Positions 14,366 through 14,450 of a DNA stretch of 14,450 nucleotides are shown piece by piece (positions within the stretch are counted from its first letter, which is position 1; every line of letters begins with the position of its first letter). The DNA comes from Nitrospira sp. (GTDB taxonomy: Bacteria > Nitrospirota > Nitrospiria > Nitrospirales > Nitrospiraceae). The notes under the pieces were generated by a model. It was given only the letters and a program-made list of their open reading frames with translations, had not been told where the DNA came from and did no database searches. A program made the position numbers and the translations under genes. The stretch is from assembly GCA_015904055.1 (NCBI GenBank), contig JABMDE010000087.1, positions 23,196 to 37,645 of the forward strand, in the 5' to 3' direction.

Positions 14366-14450
14366 TAGCAGGCTGCGGAAAAACTCTTGTGTTGTCCTGT
14401 GTCCTGGGGTAGATAGGTATATCTATCTAGTACTCATCCCAGGAGGTCTA
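14366..14450 (-). mobile_element. End of an inserted repeat or insertion element interrupting mod
   Basis: From 14366 the plus strand reads TAGCAGGCTGCGGAAAAACT, which differs at few positions from the TAGCAGGATGCTGAAAAAGT end of copies A and B. The sequence after that is different from those copies. It contains a nested inverted repeat: CCTGGG (14403-14408) with CCCAGG (14438-14443), and TAGATAG (14410-14416) with CTATCTA (14423-14429). No coding sequence is visible before the window ends, so its size and whether it carries a transposase are unknown. Confidence 0.55.

Noticed and set aside
1..14450. CRISPR array, tRNA or rRNA genes
   Set aside because: No regularly spaced direct repeats and no tRNA or rRNA signature sequences were seen on either strand.

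Overview
The window is 14.45 kb of bacterial chromosome with GC content estimated at high fifties percent. The cellulose synthase/BcsS pair, the LeuC/LeuD and CorA sequences, and the many short dispersed repeats ending in GCAGGATGCTGAAAAAG look like a Nitrospira-type (Nitrospirota) genome. This taxonomic call is an inference from recalled family resemblance, not from a search.

Left part (1-4961): a probable partial gene start and a lipoprotein gene lie on the minus strand. The plus strand then carries an 84-bp remnant of the C-terminal tail of a second cellulose synthase (716-799), a CBS-pair protein (954-1568), an intact BcsA-like cellulose synthase with two C-terminal PilZ-like domains (1699-4077), and the outer-membrane-type BcsS (4260-4961). 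No bcsB, bcsZ or bcsC lies beside them. The likely theme is cyclic-di-GMP-controlled exopolysaccharide synthesis.

Middle part (4959-8680): two inverted copies of a roughly 125-bp palindromic-ended repeat flank a leuC fragment that has lost about its first 70 percent. Intact leuD follows, then a small membrane-anchored protein of unknown function. CorA lies convergent to these, and a CysQ-type phosphatase is divergent from corA. The first repeat copy abuts leuC directly and holds the stop codon of bcsS, so the repeat family appears to have reshaped this locus.

Right part (8681-14450): a gene-poor, eroded stretch holds a REP-like hairpin, a small lipoprotein with a recognisable promoter, a hairpin terminator and the last 37 codons of an aminotransferase gene. 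A minus-strand defence operon then reads mod (C-terminal part only), a DUF1016/YhcG-type PDDEXK nuclease, and type III Res (complete, 877 aa). The mod frame is interrupted at 14366 by sequence that begins with a relative of the same repeat end and brings in an in-frame stop, so the system looks broken, or carries an insertion, at the window edge.

Overall, the genes are familiar families. The unusual content is the repeat-driven gene truncations, gene ghosts (bcsA tail, leuC, aminotransferase, mod), a near-perfect 27-bp palindrome inside the nuclease gene, and the tandem-PilZ cellulose synthase in a reduced bcsA-bcsS locus.
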